Positions 25,840-37,766 are shown, counted from the first letter of the stretch. The stretch is 64,000 nucleotides of DNA from Cranoglanis bouderius (GCA_023630585.1 CM042555.1:11908501-11972500), one strand, 5' to 3'. Notes: a model not told the origin generated them from the sequence alone. Program-made: numbers and translations.

Positions 25840-26176
25840 CGGTCCCTCCAGGATTTAGCGTTTTTGCGATGGCAGAAATCAACTCTGCGATATTCGGAGG
25901 AGCTTGTAATTTTTCAAAATTACCGCAGACGCGTCATGTGACATCATCACAACGTGCATGCAGCCAGAGCTCTCTTCGATGCACGTGCGTCGAACATGAG
26001 TACAGCTAAAAGATCTCATTTACCAACAAACATCACTGCGAAAGGCTGAGCAAAGCAATTTCCTGCAAGTAGTTTTCCGCACAAAAAACTCAAAAACTTT
26101 GAAAAAAGCCACAACAAAATCAAGAATTTTTGCCCGCAACAATCACAAAACAACTCCACAAATCCTGTACAGACTG
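25840..26176 (-). mobile_element. Repeat family X, copy 3 (reverse)
   Basis: Reads in the opposite orientation to the other copies. The left end is CGGTCCCTCCAGGATTTAGC and the right end is AATCCTGTACAGACTG. The flanks are AGTAAA and AGTAAC. It shares the GACGCGTCATGTGAC segment with copy 2 (reversed). Confidence 0.65.
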
Positions 26177-26349
26177 AGTAACTTGAAGTGGTGTTTGCTA
26201 AATACGGAATAAAACACCCCAGGAAGTGCTGTTATAGGAAAATAATCAATGACGGGAAAGTGTGATCTGGCCTGCCGTAAAGCTCAGTTACGTTTAGGAT
26301 TATAATCGTTAATTTATTAATGATCAACACGTTGTGCTGCTTAATGTTA

Positions 26350-26560
26350 TTCTTCTCCCATTTAATGTTGTGGAACATCCGATTAATAAGTTAATAAGAC
26401 AAAAAACAAAGACGGTTTGTCATGTGATTACAAAAGCAGAAAGTGTAAACTTCTGTATCCTGAAGACTCCCTGCTTCTTTACAAAGCGCTGACACTGGAG
26501 ACTCCTTCCATAATTTATAGAAAGCTCCTCTGAGTGGAATTAGCTTCCACTTTATCTTGA
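26350..26560 (+). repeat. Interspersed repeat family Y, copy 2
   Basis: Same core as family Y copy 1 (26489-26508), preceded by a TTAATAAGACAAAAA phrase shared with 44740. The 3' part seen in the other copies is missing. Confidence 0.5.
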
Positions 26561-26764
26561 ATGAGGCTACATTAGAAGCTACATTTAAAATAAATAAATA
26601 AACAAACAAACAAACAAATAAATATAGAAACACACACAGACACCTCCTAAGCATGCTGTTTTGTTTTTTTTTTTTTTGTTTTTTTTACAAGCTACAGTAA
26701 TACTAGCATGTTAGCATACCCGTGATAATAACGATAAAGCCTAGTTGATGCCTAGTTGATGCCT

Positions 26765-27300
26765 AGTTGAGTGTATTTCTGTGTGCGACGGTCTGCGACC
26801 CTTTCGCAGCTCACGTGCAGAGCGAAAACAAGTATGGCGGAAGGCGGATATGAAGCTGAGGAGGAGTTTATCGCTAAACGAGGAGCCTGGTGTTTGGATT
26901 TTTACTGTTCTTTTTATTCTTTTATGTATTTGGTATATTTTAGGAGCCTATCTGACGATGGGTAAATTTTACTTTTAGATCAATGTTTGTGTTTCTGAGG
27001 CTCTCAAGACTGCATGCAGCTATCAGTTGTAGCCAAAAACAGTGATGAATGGTACTGTATTTATATCATCACAATAAATACCAGAAAATATTGCGATATA
27101 GTTTTAGGTCCATATCGCCCATCCCTAGTTACAACAGGGTTGCCAGTGGCGCAGTTTTTAAGCCAGAAACGAGTTAAGTTTCAATTATTTTCAGACAATG
27201 CTTATTTTTATCGAAAATGTATTTGGATTGTATTGTATTTGGAGAAACCACCATATCATATCGAATTCTAATTTTGTGTATCGTTACACCTCTATGAGGT
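26765..27300. mobile_element. Probable hAT-type element fragments
   Basis: GTCCATATCGCCCATCCCTA near 27109-27128 reads in reverse as GGGATGGGCGATATGGAC, a terminal phrase known from fish hAT elements. A second terminal-like phrase, TCGTTACACCTCTAT, is near 27280. The stretch begins after a triplicated 11-base unit (GATGCCTAGTT, about 26736-26769). A 64-codon ORF in it lacks known motifs. Confidence 0.35.
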
Positions 27301-28788
27301 GCATTATTGTTTCTTCGGAGTGCTTCGGAGCAGCTGTTTCACTCGACACAACAATAACAGCCTTTCAGAAACAAAGAGACAGCCTCACTCTGACATCCTC
27401 TAATCTAAAGGATAGCAATGTAGCCAAACACCTTCAGACACTTTTTTAGCAGTTTAGCTCCGCTGCACACTGCTAAACATCGGAACATCTGAAGCGGGGG
27501 AGGAAAAAAAAAAACAGAAACTGTAAATGCTGTAAAAGTGTTTCACCTGATCCTAGTGTGATTAAAAAAAAAATAAAAATAAAAAAAAACCCCTGACAAG
27601 CAGGGCGGTTCATGAAAAAATTCTCCTTTTCAATCCCCAGGGTGCCTCTACTCTTCTGTAATAAACATCACAGCTTCTGGACGAGGGCCATCCATTTGCA
27701 TAGAGTATACAGAGCATACAGAGTAGATTAGCAACTTGCTTTGCCTCTATATGATAAATTATTCATGTGCAGCCCCTCGGGAGGGATGGCACTTTTGTGA
27801 AAGGTGCAAAGTCAACATACAGTCTCTCAAAAAGCTGCGTTTCTTCCACAACAACATGCTGAATGTGGGAACCGGCTTGGCAGAATTCATTTTGTGTTAC
27901 AACGTCATTTCATAACAATTCCTTCCAGGGCTCGTTCCCCCCCTCCATATATGAGTGCCTACCTTAATAAACGGAAAATGAATTAGACTAAAGATACGTA
28001 ATGATCACAAACAGCTGAGCAAAAAGCACGGCACAAATATAACAGCTGCAATACACGTGTTTAGGCAGGAACCAATATTAAACTCTAATATGGTGATAAT
28101 TGCCCATGGCTTCTATCATGGCTTATTATATTATCATGATATTACACCTGAGAGATATTTCATTCGTCTACCAAGTAGGATACGTGCAGAAGTAGCGCTT
28201 TTCCGCTGCACGGTGCAGTACAGTAACAAACCCCCGACTCACCTGTACACTGTTTCTGGAGGGTTTCAGAAGCAACGTTACAATTTTATCATACAATGTA
28301 TTGTTTCGGATTTGTTTTTGTTCCTTGATTTTACATTTCTTACCTGTGAGCCACATCAAATCTACCCTCTTCCAGTTGAATCCCAAATGCCTTTCTATTC
28401 ACTATATCTGCTCACTACATGGAGGTGGTGTACAACTGTATATCGTACTGTACCATCTGTCTGAGAGAACATCATCTGAGATTCAGCCATGGAACAGGTG
28501 TTGTATTTTAACATCTTCTGTTAAGTCTGCGCTCAGCATTCCGTCTATTTTCACTAAGCTCAAATGTATTGGCACCTTTGGCTTCATTTGGGTTGTTCAC
28601 TGACATTAATGCAAGTAAACAAAATGTTGCTTGTGATTAATAGTTTGGCCCATGAGGTAGATCAGTGACACTGGCACACACACTATCCTTTTTGAGCAGT
28701 AGTTTAGTACTAGAGTCATCGAATCGTGTGCCCATGCCTAATCACTGCCTCATACTGTCCAGAAATCTTCTGCTACTCTTCTGTTAGT

Positions 28789-29157
28789 CAGGGTGTACAG
28801 GATTTCACAGAGTTTTTATTGTGATTGTTGTGGCAAAAAAAGTTTGATTTTGCTGCACCTTTTTTTTCAAAAATTTGTGGAGCTTTTTGTGCTTTTTTTT
28901 TTTTTTACGGAAAACTACTTGAATGTTTGTCTTTAAATGAGACCTTTTAGCTGTACTCATGTTCGGCGCACGTGAATCGAAGAGGGCTCTGGCTGAATGC
29001 GTGTTGTGATGACGTCAAATGACACGTCTTGGCCCGAATCTGTGGAAAATCTGCGGTAATTTTGAAAAATTGCAAACTTCTCCAAATATTGCTTGGAGTT
29101 TTCTTGATTTTGCTTTCATTTCTATGATTGCAAAATCAAGAAATCCTGGAGGGACTG
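28789..29157 (+). mobile_element. Repeat family X, copy 4
   Basis: The left end is CAGGGTGTACAGGATTTCAC and the right end is AATCCTGGAGGGACTG. The flanks are GTTAGT and ATTAGT. The interior matches copy 2, including TTTTAGCTGTACTCATGTTC and a TGACGTCA-like site. Confidence 0.65.
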
Positions 29158-29869
29158 ATTAGTCCTGTGATAGGAAATGACAAGGAAACAAAAAAAGATG
29201 TGGAAGTAAACTACTGTACTAAGGATGTGCCTCCTGCCTAACAATATTCCGCTTTCCTTAAGTGTAATAATAAGAATAATGAGATGAATAACGAGATGTT
29301 TAACCGAATTAAACGTTCTTCATCTAGGTGGCGGTGCATGTGTTTGTGCTCGACAGACCCAATATAGGGAAATAACGACCAGAAATATTAAATGCGCAGT
29401 GCAGCAAACACGTCCATAAAAAATTCCAACTGAAAATTATAAAGTTTAAAGTGAACTTTATAAATACCAGATTTTAGGAATGAAAATCTCATTGGATTAA
29501 TGAAGTTTGTGATCACAGTGATAAAGCATGTTTATATCAATATGTCAGTAAGATATTTGCATGTTATAGCCTATTTACTAAATCAGTGAATGAAACAACT
29601 ATGAATGCTCCACATGAGAAAAGTGGCAAGCATTTAAAAAAACAAAAAAAAAAACAAATAAAAGGCTTATTATAGGTAGTGACACTGTGTGGATGAATTA
29701 TCCCCATCATCAGCTCTATTACAATACATCTCTATACTCTACTTCTCTATTCATTAAGCAATGAATGACCTTTGGACATCACGGTTATTACTCCAGTATT
29801 GTAACTTAGCCTTCTATGTACCTGTAGTTTGGCTGCTACATGACTAGTGTGTGTAACATGGCTCAGTAC

Positions 29870-30373
29870 TACACTATACGGCCAAAAGTATGTGGACACC
29901 TGACCACCATATTCATATGTGCTTTCTGAACATCTCATTATAGATTTAGTCTCCTTTTGCTGCAATAATACCCTCCACTCTCCTACGAAGTCTTTCCACT
30001 AGATTTTGGAGCGTGGCTGTGGGGATTTGTGCTCATTCAGCCACAAGAGCATTCGTGAGGTCGGGCACTGATTTTGGGCAAGGAGGTCTGAGTCATTATC
30101 AGTGTTCCAGTGCATCCCAGAGGTGTTCAGTTTGGTTGAGGCCAGAGCTCTGTGCAGATCACTCAAGTCCTTACACACCAAACATGGCAAACCATGTCTT
30201 CATGGAGCTCGTTTTGTGCACTGTCATGCTGGAACAGGTTTGGGCCTCTTAGTTCTAGTGAAGGGAAATTGTAATGCTACAGAACGCAAATGAAGTTTGT
30301 GGCAACAGTTTGGGGAAGACCCACATATGACCGTGATGGTCAGGTGTCCACAAACTTTTGGCCATACAGTGTA
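29870..30373 (-). mobile_element. Internally deleted Tc1-like element, reverse copy
   Basis: Ends TACACTATACGGCCAAAAGT and the complementary ACTTTTGGCCATACAGTGTA-like right end. The transposase relic is on the minus strand (encoding HEDMVCHVWCV-type frame-disrupted sequence around 30120-30230). Member of the same family as 20115-20638, in the opposite orientation. Confidence 0.8.
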
Positions 30374-30689
30374 GCATTCATACTTGTGTGCTTAGTTGTG
30401 TCTCTCAGTCTCTAAAGCCTGCAACGTTTAGTCAACATTATACATTATGTCGGTTTTAGAACTTCAAAAGGTTAAATGTTAGGATATTCGAAGCAATATT
30501 TTAGGAGCAATAAACAAAAATGCCAAATGTTATTTGTTCCCACTGATTTTTGTTTATAGGCCATTTTAAGATGATTATTCGACTACTGTCATAGAGTGAT
30601 GATCAAACCCATGTAATGTAATGTACAAAATCGTTTACTTCAAAATCAGCCATTTTGTTCACTATAATAATGTTCTATGAAAAAGTGAA

Positions 30690-30992
30690 AGTGACATGTG
30701 AAGGCCAATGTATGGTAACCCATACTTGGAATTTGTCCTCTGCATTGAACCCATCCAAGTTAGTGCACACACATTAGGAGTTGTGAGTAGTGAACACACA
30801 CACTACAAACCGTGGACACACCCAGAGCAGTGGGAAGCCATTTTTTTGCTGCAGCGCCCAGGGAGCAGTTGAGGGTTAAGGGCCTTCCTCAAGGGCCCAA
30901 CAGTGGCAGCTTGGCGGTGCTGGGATTTGAACTCACAACCTTCCGATCAGTAGCCCAACATCTTAACCACTGAGCTACCTGGGACACGGCAG
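30690..30992 (-). repeat. tRNA-derived SINE (second family)
   Basis: The minus strand begins with AGGTAGCTCAGTGGTTAAGA (A box), then a B-box-like GAGTTCAAATCCC, and then the TGTTGGGCCCTTGAGGAAGG phrase. The body ends near 30690. Function is none beyond retroposition. Confidence 0.7.
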
Positions 30993-31105
30993 CCTTGCAT
31001 CACTGAGCACTTCTATCACTGTCAGCTCATTAACAGCTCTGTGCTTAAATAGGATTCATGTTCACTTGTAAGTGACTTAGGTTAAAAAGTATCACAAATT
31101 AATAA

Positions 31106-31107
<2 letters not shown>

Positions 31108-31166
<59 letters not shown>
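31108..31166. repeat. (CA)n microsatellite
   Basis: About 29 CA units. Confidence 0.95.
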
Positions 31167-31168
<2 letters not shown>

Positions 31169-32923
31169 GTCGCATCTTGGAGGCCGTGAACGTTTGCAAA
31201 ACTTATCAGCGTGCACACACACTATTAGCCTGCTCTATCATATGCCTTACGATACAGACTGCAGACATGCACAGAGGAAACAATTGTGGGGTTTTTTTTT
31301 TTATAACTTTTTCCAACTCTTCACTCCGTGCAGAACAGGAAACCTCAACTCATCTAGCCGTCTTTGTACTGGTTAAACGTTGTGTAACAAAGTGTTTTTC
31401 AGTTTCAACCGGTATTTTAAAGGAGACTTCTGTCTACTTACAGTAAATCTGCTGCTAATTCACTAGTGAATGACTGTAAAGTTTACCCTGCCATGAATCA
31501 TTCTATGAATGTTTTAATCTCCAGACATTTCTCCCCTGTTCTACTTCTTCTTTGACAACTTAAGATTTTCCTCCTGTTGTCGCATCTGAAGGTGTCATCA
31601 AGACTCCTCGCTTTCGTTATCACACTAAGTCTCGCCCTCTTCAAACCTGTCAGGATTACGATTCTGCATGCTTTCACATTGAACTCCTTCCTTCCTTCCT
31701 AATCACAGCTGGCTTCCTTCATAAAAGTGTATGTGTGACCGAGGATAGCTGTGAACCCAGTGCAAAAGGAGCAATAAGTCGGGGTCCCTTAGGAGGAGTC
31801 ATATTAGGATTGTGTTTGAGCTCCTAAAGAACGTTGGCTCCCCAAAAGTATTTGCTTCATTAAAATTTATTTATTTATTTTTTAAACACTAATGAATGCT
31901 TGGCTTTTTGAAATGGAACGTTTTCCCATTTCAAATCTCACACAATTATTCCATGTAATTCTGATATTTTATAATGATGAGTGAATTCACAGTTCATTTC
32001 AAACTAATTGTGTTTACATCAAAATAATATCCAAACTCACGAAGCATGTCTGACTATAATCACAAACACGCTAATCTATTAACGTCACCCAACACTTGCT
32101 TTGAATAATTAATAGCCAGATGTTCCAGTTCCACCAAAATGTCATAAGATAACAGAAAAATACCTTCCGTCAGGGGTCACAACAAATTTCCGAAAATGTA
32201 ATCAGACAGTGTAGTGTGAGCAGTGTCATAATCCAATGTTGTGCATGCCTGAAAAATATTAACTGTGCATGGTGCAATACAGTGAAAGCATGATTTTATG
32301 TCTACAACAGATTGAACAATCTAGAGCTGTGTCTTTGCATACTTACATACTACTCTAGACCGTTATTGAGTATTAACCCTAGCAGAAAGTGTTTGAATTT
32401 TATTTTTTTATTTTTATTTTAAACTCTAATGTAAGCTTCTGCAAAGGCTGCAAGTCTTATGGATCTTTAAATAGTTCTAGTATGTTATGGATCTTTAACT
32501 AGTTCATGACAACAATCACGATGATGTTTTAAAGAGAAACTGGATGAAAAAATGGATATCGCTTTTAATCCTCCAGGTATGGTACCTAAGGTAGACTGGC
32601 ATGTACACGAGCACTTGCCTAGTCACACCCCAAGTATAACCCTGGCTTTAAGGTCTTTACTTAGTCTAAACTTTTATCACAATTATCAGTATAATGATAT
32701 TGTTTTTTGTTTAATTATCATGTTGCTTATTCTCACTGAGGAGCAAACGCACTTCAGCAGCTTTGCATTCAGGAAACAGTGTCGTCAGTTCTAATGGACT
32801 ACGCTATATTCTAAGTTTAGATGAATTGAAATGTGTTAATGAAATTAATACTGTGCTCCTGTATAATATTATGAGAGCTGAATAATAATAACATATAGTC
32901 AAACAAATGATCAACACATGCCT

Positions 32924-33321
32924 ACTTAAAGTTCCCATGAAAATGCTTGATAGCCGTGATTTGACTCCGTATGTTGACTTACTTCCTTTGAAAAAGGAAG
33001 TCAGAGTAATGGTGTCTTGAAATGCTTGACTGATTTGCAAACCATTTATTCTCCAGCAAAGCATGGTTGGAAAAGGGAATACGAACAGGAAGCAGAAAGC
33101 CAGCCATGTTTGCTGATAATGAGCAACTACTGTAGAGCAAGACCCGTCCTTGGGGGCGGGACATATACGTCTGTATATAACCAGTACGGGTATGAGTCAG
33201 GATAAGCAACTATTTTTTTGTCTTTTTTTTTTTCTCGATAATGCTGTACTGGTGTCCATAACACTAAGGTATAAGTCCAAAAAGCTCTGAAACATCGATT
33301 TTGATTTCAGAGGCACTTTAA
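32924..33321. mobile_element. Possible non-autonomous inverted-repeat element
   Basis: The left end TTAAAGTTCCCATGAAAATG and the right end (complement TAAAGTGCCTCTGAAATC) are imperfect inverted copies. A similar right end occurs at about 41134-41153 in mindy2 intron 1. There is no coding relic. Confidence 0.4.
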
Positions 33322-34112
33322 CAGGTGCTTCCCTCAGTTTGGAGATCCATTACTCACTAAAGAAAATTACAGTAGGTGATTTGGCCGACGCAGCCGTGAC
33401 ACTCATCTGTAATCCAAGCACAAGCCAAATGGTGAGATGGGCAAATGAAAAGTGGGCAGATGGAGCACAAGTACACCAAAGTGTCTCCTCACACGTCTGA
33501 AGGGAACTGAATTGTGCCACACTATGAATTCTGGCAGGAGCTGCCTGTGACTCAATTTATTCCACTTCCTGATTCCTGTTCTGTGACTCACATGTGCTGT
33601 CCTTGCCATGCTCAAGCTGCAACTCAGCCTAGGCATTCTGCCCATCCATGTGGTCACAGCATGGTATACATGTTATACTGCACTGCTCTCATAACCTGAA
33701 CAGTGATCCTGTTATACTTTACTCTCAATCCTCCAGACTGCACTTCAGTTGCAATGTTGCTGACAGACACACTCTTCTCATACTGTCATTTGACCCTTTA
33801 TCCAAAGTGTGTGTAAGAAAGATGCAATCAATAATGAAAATATTCTACTAAAGGCGGTTTTAGACTGACTTGTTACTTACTTCTCTGTATGAGATGATGC
33901 TGAGCTCAAAATCTCTGTGCTAACATGTTCTCTGTGTTAGATTATAATATAATATAATATAATCTGTCAGAACTTTCTAGGCAGCTGTCTTTGTCTGAAA
34001 ATCTACAATATTCAGCCTGATTTTTCCATCAGAGACAAAACTGTAGAACAGTTCTCTGGTCACGAGTTGAGTCACTGGCGGCCAGTTTAGTGCTAAACTT
34101 AAGCAGGAAGTA

Positions 34113-34422
34113 GTCGATCCATTCATTTTCCATATCGCTTATCTTACACAGGGTCTCGGGGGAGCCTGAAGCCTATCCCAGGGAACTCGGGGCCCAAGGC
34201 GGGGGACACCCTGGACGGGGTGCAAACCCATCACAGGCCACAATCGCACACACACTCACACACTACGGACAATTTGGAAGTGCCAAATAGCCTAAAATGC
34301 ATGTCTTTGGATCTGGGGGAGGAAACCAGTGTACCCAGAAGAAACCCCTGAAGTACGGGGAGAACATACAGGATTCGGAGCCCAACCCCAGACGTGCTAA
34401 CCACCAAGCCACTGTGCCCCCT
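34113..34422 (-). repeat. tRNA-derived SINE, copy 2, with 10-base target duplication
   Basis: This is a reverse-oriented copy of the family seen at 5271-5599. The tail is at the left, and the tRNA-like head near 34395-34420 reads GGTGGCTT-like on the minus strand. GCAGGAAGTA at 34103-34112 and 34423-34432 is a perfect target-site duplication. Confidence 0.85.
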
Positions 34423-35493
34423 GCAGGAAGTAAACTTTTTCTTTAATCACTAGTCTATCGTTAGAGGATCTTCATCGTAATCCATAATCTGATATGAAGA
34501 ACGCATCAGACAGAATTCAGCCAAGGTTTTAGTGCAATCATCTCACACTATATGACTAAGTAATAAGTACAAAAGCTGAAATAACACAGTCTAAATCTGG
34601 TTTAAGGTGTGGGATTTTCTGTGACAACAAAACTGTAGCGTGTAGAGCCGAGTTAAGTGCTGGTGATCGCAATACAGGAGAGCTGTGAGGGACTGAGGAA
34701 GAGCCTGTGCTACAGTGAGTAAACTCAGTGTGTGACAAAGGAAATAATCGCAAAGGAAAGTTTGTGAATAGAATGAAGAAGTGCCATCAGCTGCAGCAGG
34801 GTTTTTTTCTTTCTTTCTCCACTTCTACTATATTCAAGCCTGGGCTTGTCCTTCCTGCTGCAGTAAGACTGTACAGAGAGGATGGGGAGTTTATAAACAC
34901 ATCTACACTGTGTTTTAAACTAGAATTTCTCTGGAAACAGCAAACAAACAAGTCCAGGTCCCACCCTGAAACCTGCTCCTCTCAGTGCACCTGGTGGCTT
35001 AGATAAAATATCTGCATTTTCTCCTCATTCAGCTTCTTGTCTTGTAGTCGGGCTACTTTTTCTTCTTTGTAATTATTGATGGCTAACGGGTTTTAAGTGA
35101 CACTGCACTGTTTTTGTTGGCGTGTCGTCAAACCTTAACGTCACATCTATAACATTAGTCGAAGTTAGCTAGCTAGCCAATTAGCCGGGTTTGGGTTGAC
35201 AGCTACTAACATGAATAATGGCTTCTTCGTGACTTTGTGCCAAAACTGTTCAGTCAGTTAGGCTTCAGGCTTTAAGTTAAACACGTAGCAAAAAACTACA
35301 TCAAATGTTTAAACCCACAGTAAGCTTTCTACTTCTACCGTACAGTATCTTATACGTTGTATATCGGACTTCCGAGCACTACTACTCCGTCACCCCTCCC
35401 AAAGCAGCTCCACAAGCCGATTAACAACAAGCTCCAAACACTTTCTGTGTAACAACCACATTAAAAAGAATTATAATAATCCAACACACTCAC

Positions 35494-35545
35494 CTATTGA
35501 ATCACTCAGGCAGTAAAACAGCAGCAAGAATTTAAACAAAACCAT
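35494..35545 (-). CDS. adam10: adam10 coding exon 1 (signal peptide)
   Basis: This is the first coding exon of the transmembrane metalloprotease ADAM10. It encodes 17 codons plus one base, MVLFKFLLLFYCLSDSI, a short hydrophobic leader matching the vertebrate ADAM10 start (MVL then a leucine-rich stretch). It ends in a good donor (G|GTGAGT at 35493). It is joined in phase 1 to the exon at 2768, making codon GGT (Gly18), followed by QYENRLNKYIRHYEG, a diagnostic ADAM10 sequence. The chosen ATG has G at -3 and G at +4. An in-frame ATG lies five codons upstream (35560-35558), and the next in-frame stop above both is at 35650-35648, so a five-residue longer leader is possible. The homology choice is the downstream ATG. 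The exon was found by searching for the leader expected upstream of exon 2, so it is an inference supported by phase, splice site and similarity. Confidence 0.88.
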
Positions 35546-35556
35546 GTCGAATAAAT

Positions 35557-35571
35557 TCATCGCGCGCACAT
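35557..35571 (-). promoter_or_regulatory. Upstream ORF in adam10 leader (4 codons)
   Basis: An upstream ATG at 35571-35569 is followed by three codons and a TGA at 35559-35557. The TGA overlaps an in-frame ATG for ADAM10 (ATGA, 35560-35557), which is itself five codons above the conserved ADAM10 ATG. If transcribed, this would be a minimal uORF with a stop-start overlap. Confidence 0.5.
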
Positions 35572-35687
35572 TGACACTGCGAAGGGTTATGTGTGTTTTT
35601 TCCCAGTTTCGATACCTATAAAATCTTAAAGGCACAGCAGCCCGTGTTTACGGCGGCGGCGGCGGCGGCTGCTGCTCCTCTGCGGCG

Positions 35688-35695
35688 TGACGTCA
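35688..35695. promoter_or_regulatory. Palindromic CRE (CREB/ATF site)
   Basis: The sequence is TGACGTCA, a full consensus cAMP-response element in a CpG-rich region immediately upstream of adam10. CREB/ATF binding is inferred from the motif only. Confidence 0.55.
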
Positions 35696-35764
35696 CTGCT
35701 CGTCTCCAGCGACCGGACGTCAACGATTCCAACCGGCGTAACGCCAGAGTCAGGAAGTGCCGCA

Positions 35765-36550
35765 GGTCCTTCTGGAGACTTGGACTTTCGCACTTGATTC
35801 TTATTTTTGCAGCAAAACCCAGCAGCCTTCATTGTGTTTTTTTTGTCTGAAAAGTTTCTCTTAACGTAATATACTGCTTTCTTCTACAAACATACATACA
35901 AACATTGTTCTGTAACATTTAATTTTGTGCTAGAAAACTAATGTTTGGGAATCTAAAATGTTTTTTGTACTGACTTGATAATGTAGAAGTCATAAAATAA
36001 AAAACTCTATAACAAAGTTTGTACAAAAAAAAAAAATAAAAAATAGGATGCCTAAAACTTTGCACAGTAATGTATATAGTGCAAATTATACTATACAAAT
36101 TTTGTTATAGATATTTATTTTATGAATTCTGCATTATTGAGTCACTGCTAAAACATTTTAGATTCCCAAACATTACTTTTCTAGAAAAAATTACGTAAGA
36201 GACCACTTTTCAGACACCAAACATAATGAAAGCTGCTGGGTTTTGCTGAAAATAATAACTGTGAAAATAATAACTGTGAAAATAATAACTGTTCTAAGAA
36301 GAACTGTGTCTGGTTCTGTAAGATGCTCAGTAAAACTTACCAGCTCATTTCCTTATAAAACTGCACTAATTGTACCAGAGACTACTATTTAAGAAGAAAA
36401 AACCCGCAAAGGTTCGTCACACCATATATTGAGTTTGTTTAGTTTATTATCTGTTACTGCACGTTGTATCATTTTTATTTTAAGTAGAAAATTTTAATTT
36501 TATTATTTTTGAAGTTATTTTTACTAAGACATTTGCACAGTATTGTGTAT
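35765..36550. mobile_element. Tail-to-tail pair of non-autonomous inverted-repeat elements
   Basis: Sequence 35765-36078 matches the right half of the element at 24838-25381, in the same orientation, and ends with its terminal motif near 36050-36075. Sequence from about 36080 to 36550 is a second, more diverged copy in opposite orientation, ending near 36530-36545 with a terminal GCACAGTATTGTG motif. The pair forms a large imperfect palindrome centred near 36080, directly upstream of the adam10 promoter. The second copy carries a 15-base unit repeated three times at 36248-36292. Confidence 0.65.
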
Positions 36551-37335
36551 ATATAGGCCTACATAGGCAATGATGTGTGTTGAAATGTTTAGAATCACAC
36601 CACAAAGAACTTACCTTTACATCCACGGAACCTGCTTCGTCCAATGGTGTTAGATTAATAAAATCAAATAAACGTATTCTCATTTAATAAAACGTAAATA
36701 AAAAAAATTATAGTCGTGACCTGACAGTATTGCATACTAAAGTCGCCATCATGTGGTCAATGTAAGTACTGCACAAAATGCCTTCACATTTTCACTGTTA
36801 CACAAAAGAAGAAAAAAACAAACGAAAAAAAAAAAGTAAATTATATCTCTTCATATTTAAATTCTTCCGATTTTTTAAAAAGGATAATTCAGATCAATAC
36901 AAAATACAAACCTATTATACTTATCACAGGGTTTTTAGGTTTTTTTAACATTTAAAGAAACTGTAACTAAAGAGAGAAGTTGGATGATTTGACTTATTTG
37001 ACTTGTGAATTCAAAATAAAATGTAACAACAACAAAAAAGGCTCCATGATATACAGACAGAGACTGATATACAGACAGAGACTGTGTGGTGTGTGGGATA
37101 GGGGCAGTGTTTCTCAAAACTAGTCTCATGTGTGGTCAGGCTTAACTTGGGTTACTTAACGGATTAAATAAAATCGTGAATAACGATTTAAATGATTTGA
37201 CTAATCCTGCATTATACAACCCCTGATTCATCCAATGACGTAGATATGTAATACATGTGTAATAAAGGAATTAATAACCAGGCAAAAAGTGACGAGAAGA
37301 AAATAAGGAGAGGGAAAGGGCTTTAGTTCTTTCTT
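36551..37335. other. Intergenic, no recognised element
   Basis: This is AT-rich sequence between the two genes. A duplicated phrase of about 18 bases (TGATATACAGACAGAGAC) occurs twice near 37047-37083. I see no coding potential or RNA gene. Confidence 0.5.
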
Positions 37336-37726
37336 CTTATTATTATTATTATTATTATCCATCCATTTTCTGTACTGCTTATCCTACACAGGGTCACGGA
37401 GAGCCTGAAGCCTATCCCAGGAGACTGGGGGCACAAGGCGGGGGACACCCTGGACGGGGTGCCAACCCATCCTAGGGCACAATCACACACACTCACACAA
37501 CCATTCACACACTACGGACAATTTGGAAACACCAATCAGCCTACAACGCATGTCTTTGGACTGGGGAGGAAACCGTAGTACCCGGAGGAAACCCCCAAAG
37601 CAGGGGAGAACATGCAAACTCCTAGCACACAGGGCAGAGGCGGGATTCGAGCCCCCAACCTCGGAGGTGCGAGGCAAACGTGCTAACCAATAAGCTAAGA
37701 TTGTTATCATAATAATCAACATCAAC

Positions 37727-37766
<40 letters not shown>

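Larger units (their letters stand above)
2769..35493 (-). other. adam10: adam10 intron 1
   Basis: This intron of 32.7 kb lies between the signal-peptide exon and the prodomain exon. It is filled with interspersed repeats and microsatellites, annotated separately. Stretches where I see no gene and no recognised element include about 5620-6680, 6940-8030, 8640-9360, 10260-10940, 11320-11860, 12300-13600, 13980-14700, 16620-18520, 18720-20110, 21240-24270, 27300-28780, 29160-29860, 31170-32920 and 33330-34100. ORFs in these are short and lack recognisable motifs or codon structure. Confidence 0.8.
35546..35760 (-). promoter_or_regulatory. adam10: adam10 5' UTR / proximal promoter region
   Basis: This CpG-rich stretch lies just upstream of the adam10 start. 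It holds a (CGG)n run (about 35650-35669), a perfect palindromic CRE (TGACGTCA, 35688-35695) about 140 bases above the start codon, and a second ACGTCA-type half site near 35718-35723. The (CGG) run reads CCG on the mRNA strand, so a G-quadruplex like the one reported for the human ADAM10 leader would not form from it in the RNA. The transcription start cannot be placed from sequence. Confidence 0.6.

Noticed and set aside
26771..26965. ORF beginning MAEGGYEAEEEFIAKRGAWC (internal ATG), considered as a domesticated transposon protein
   Set aside because: Only about 45 codons, with hAT-like terminal sequence downstream; no zinc finger or dimerisation motif visible. Kept only as a probable transposon fragment.
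28057..28464. ORF of 135 codons on the plus strand in adam10 intron 1
   Set aside because: No recognisable motif or domain. Composition and context fit repeat-derived sequence, and there are no splice or start signals.
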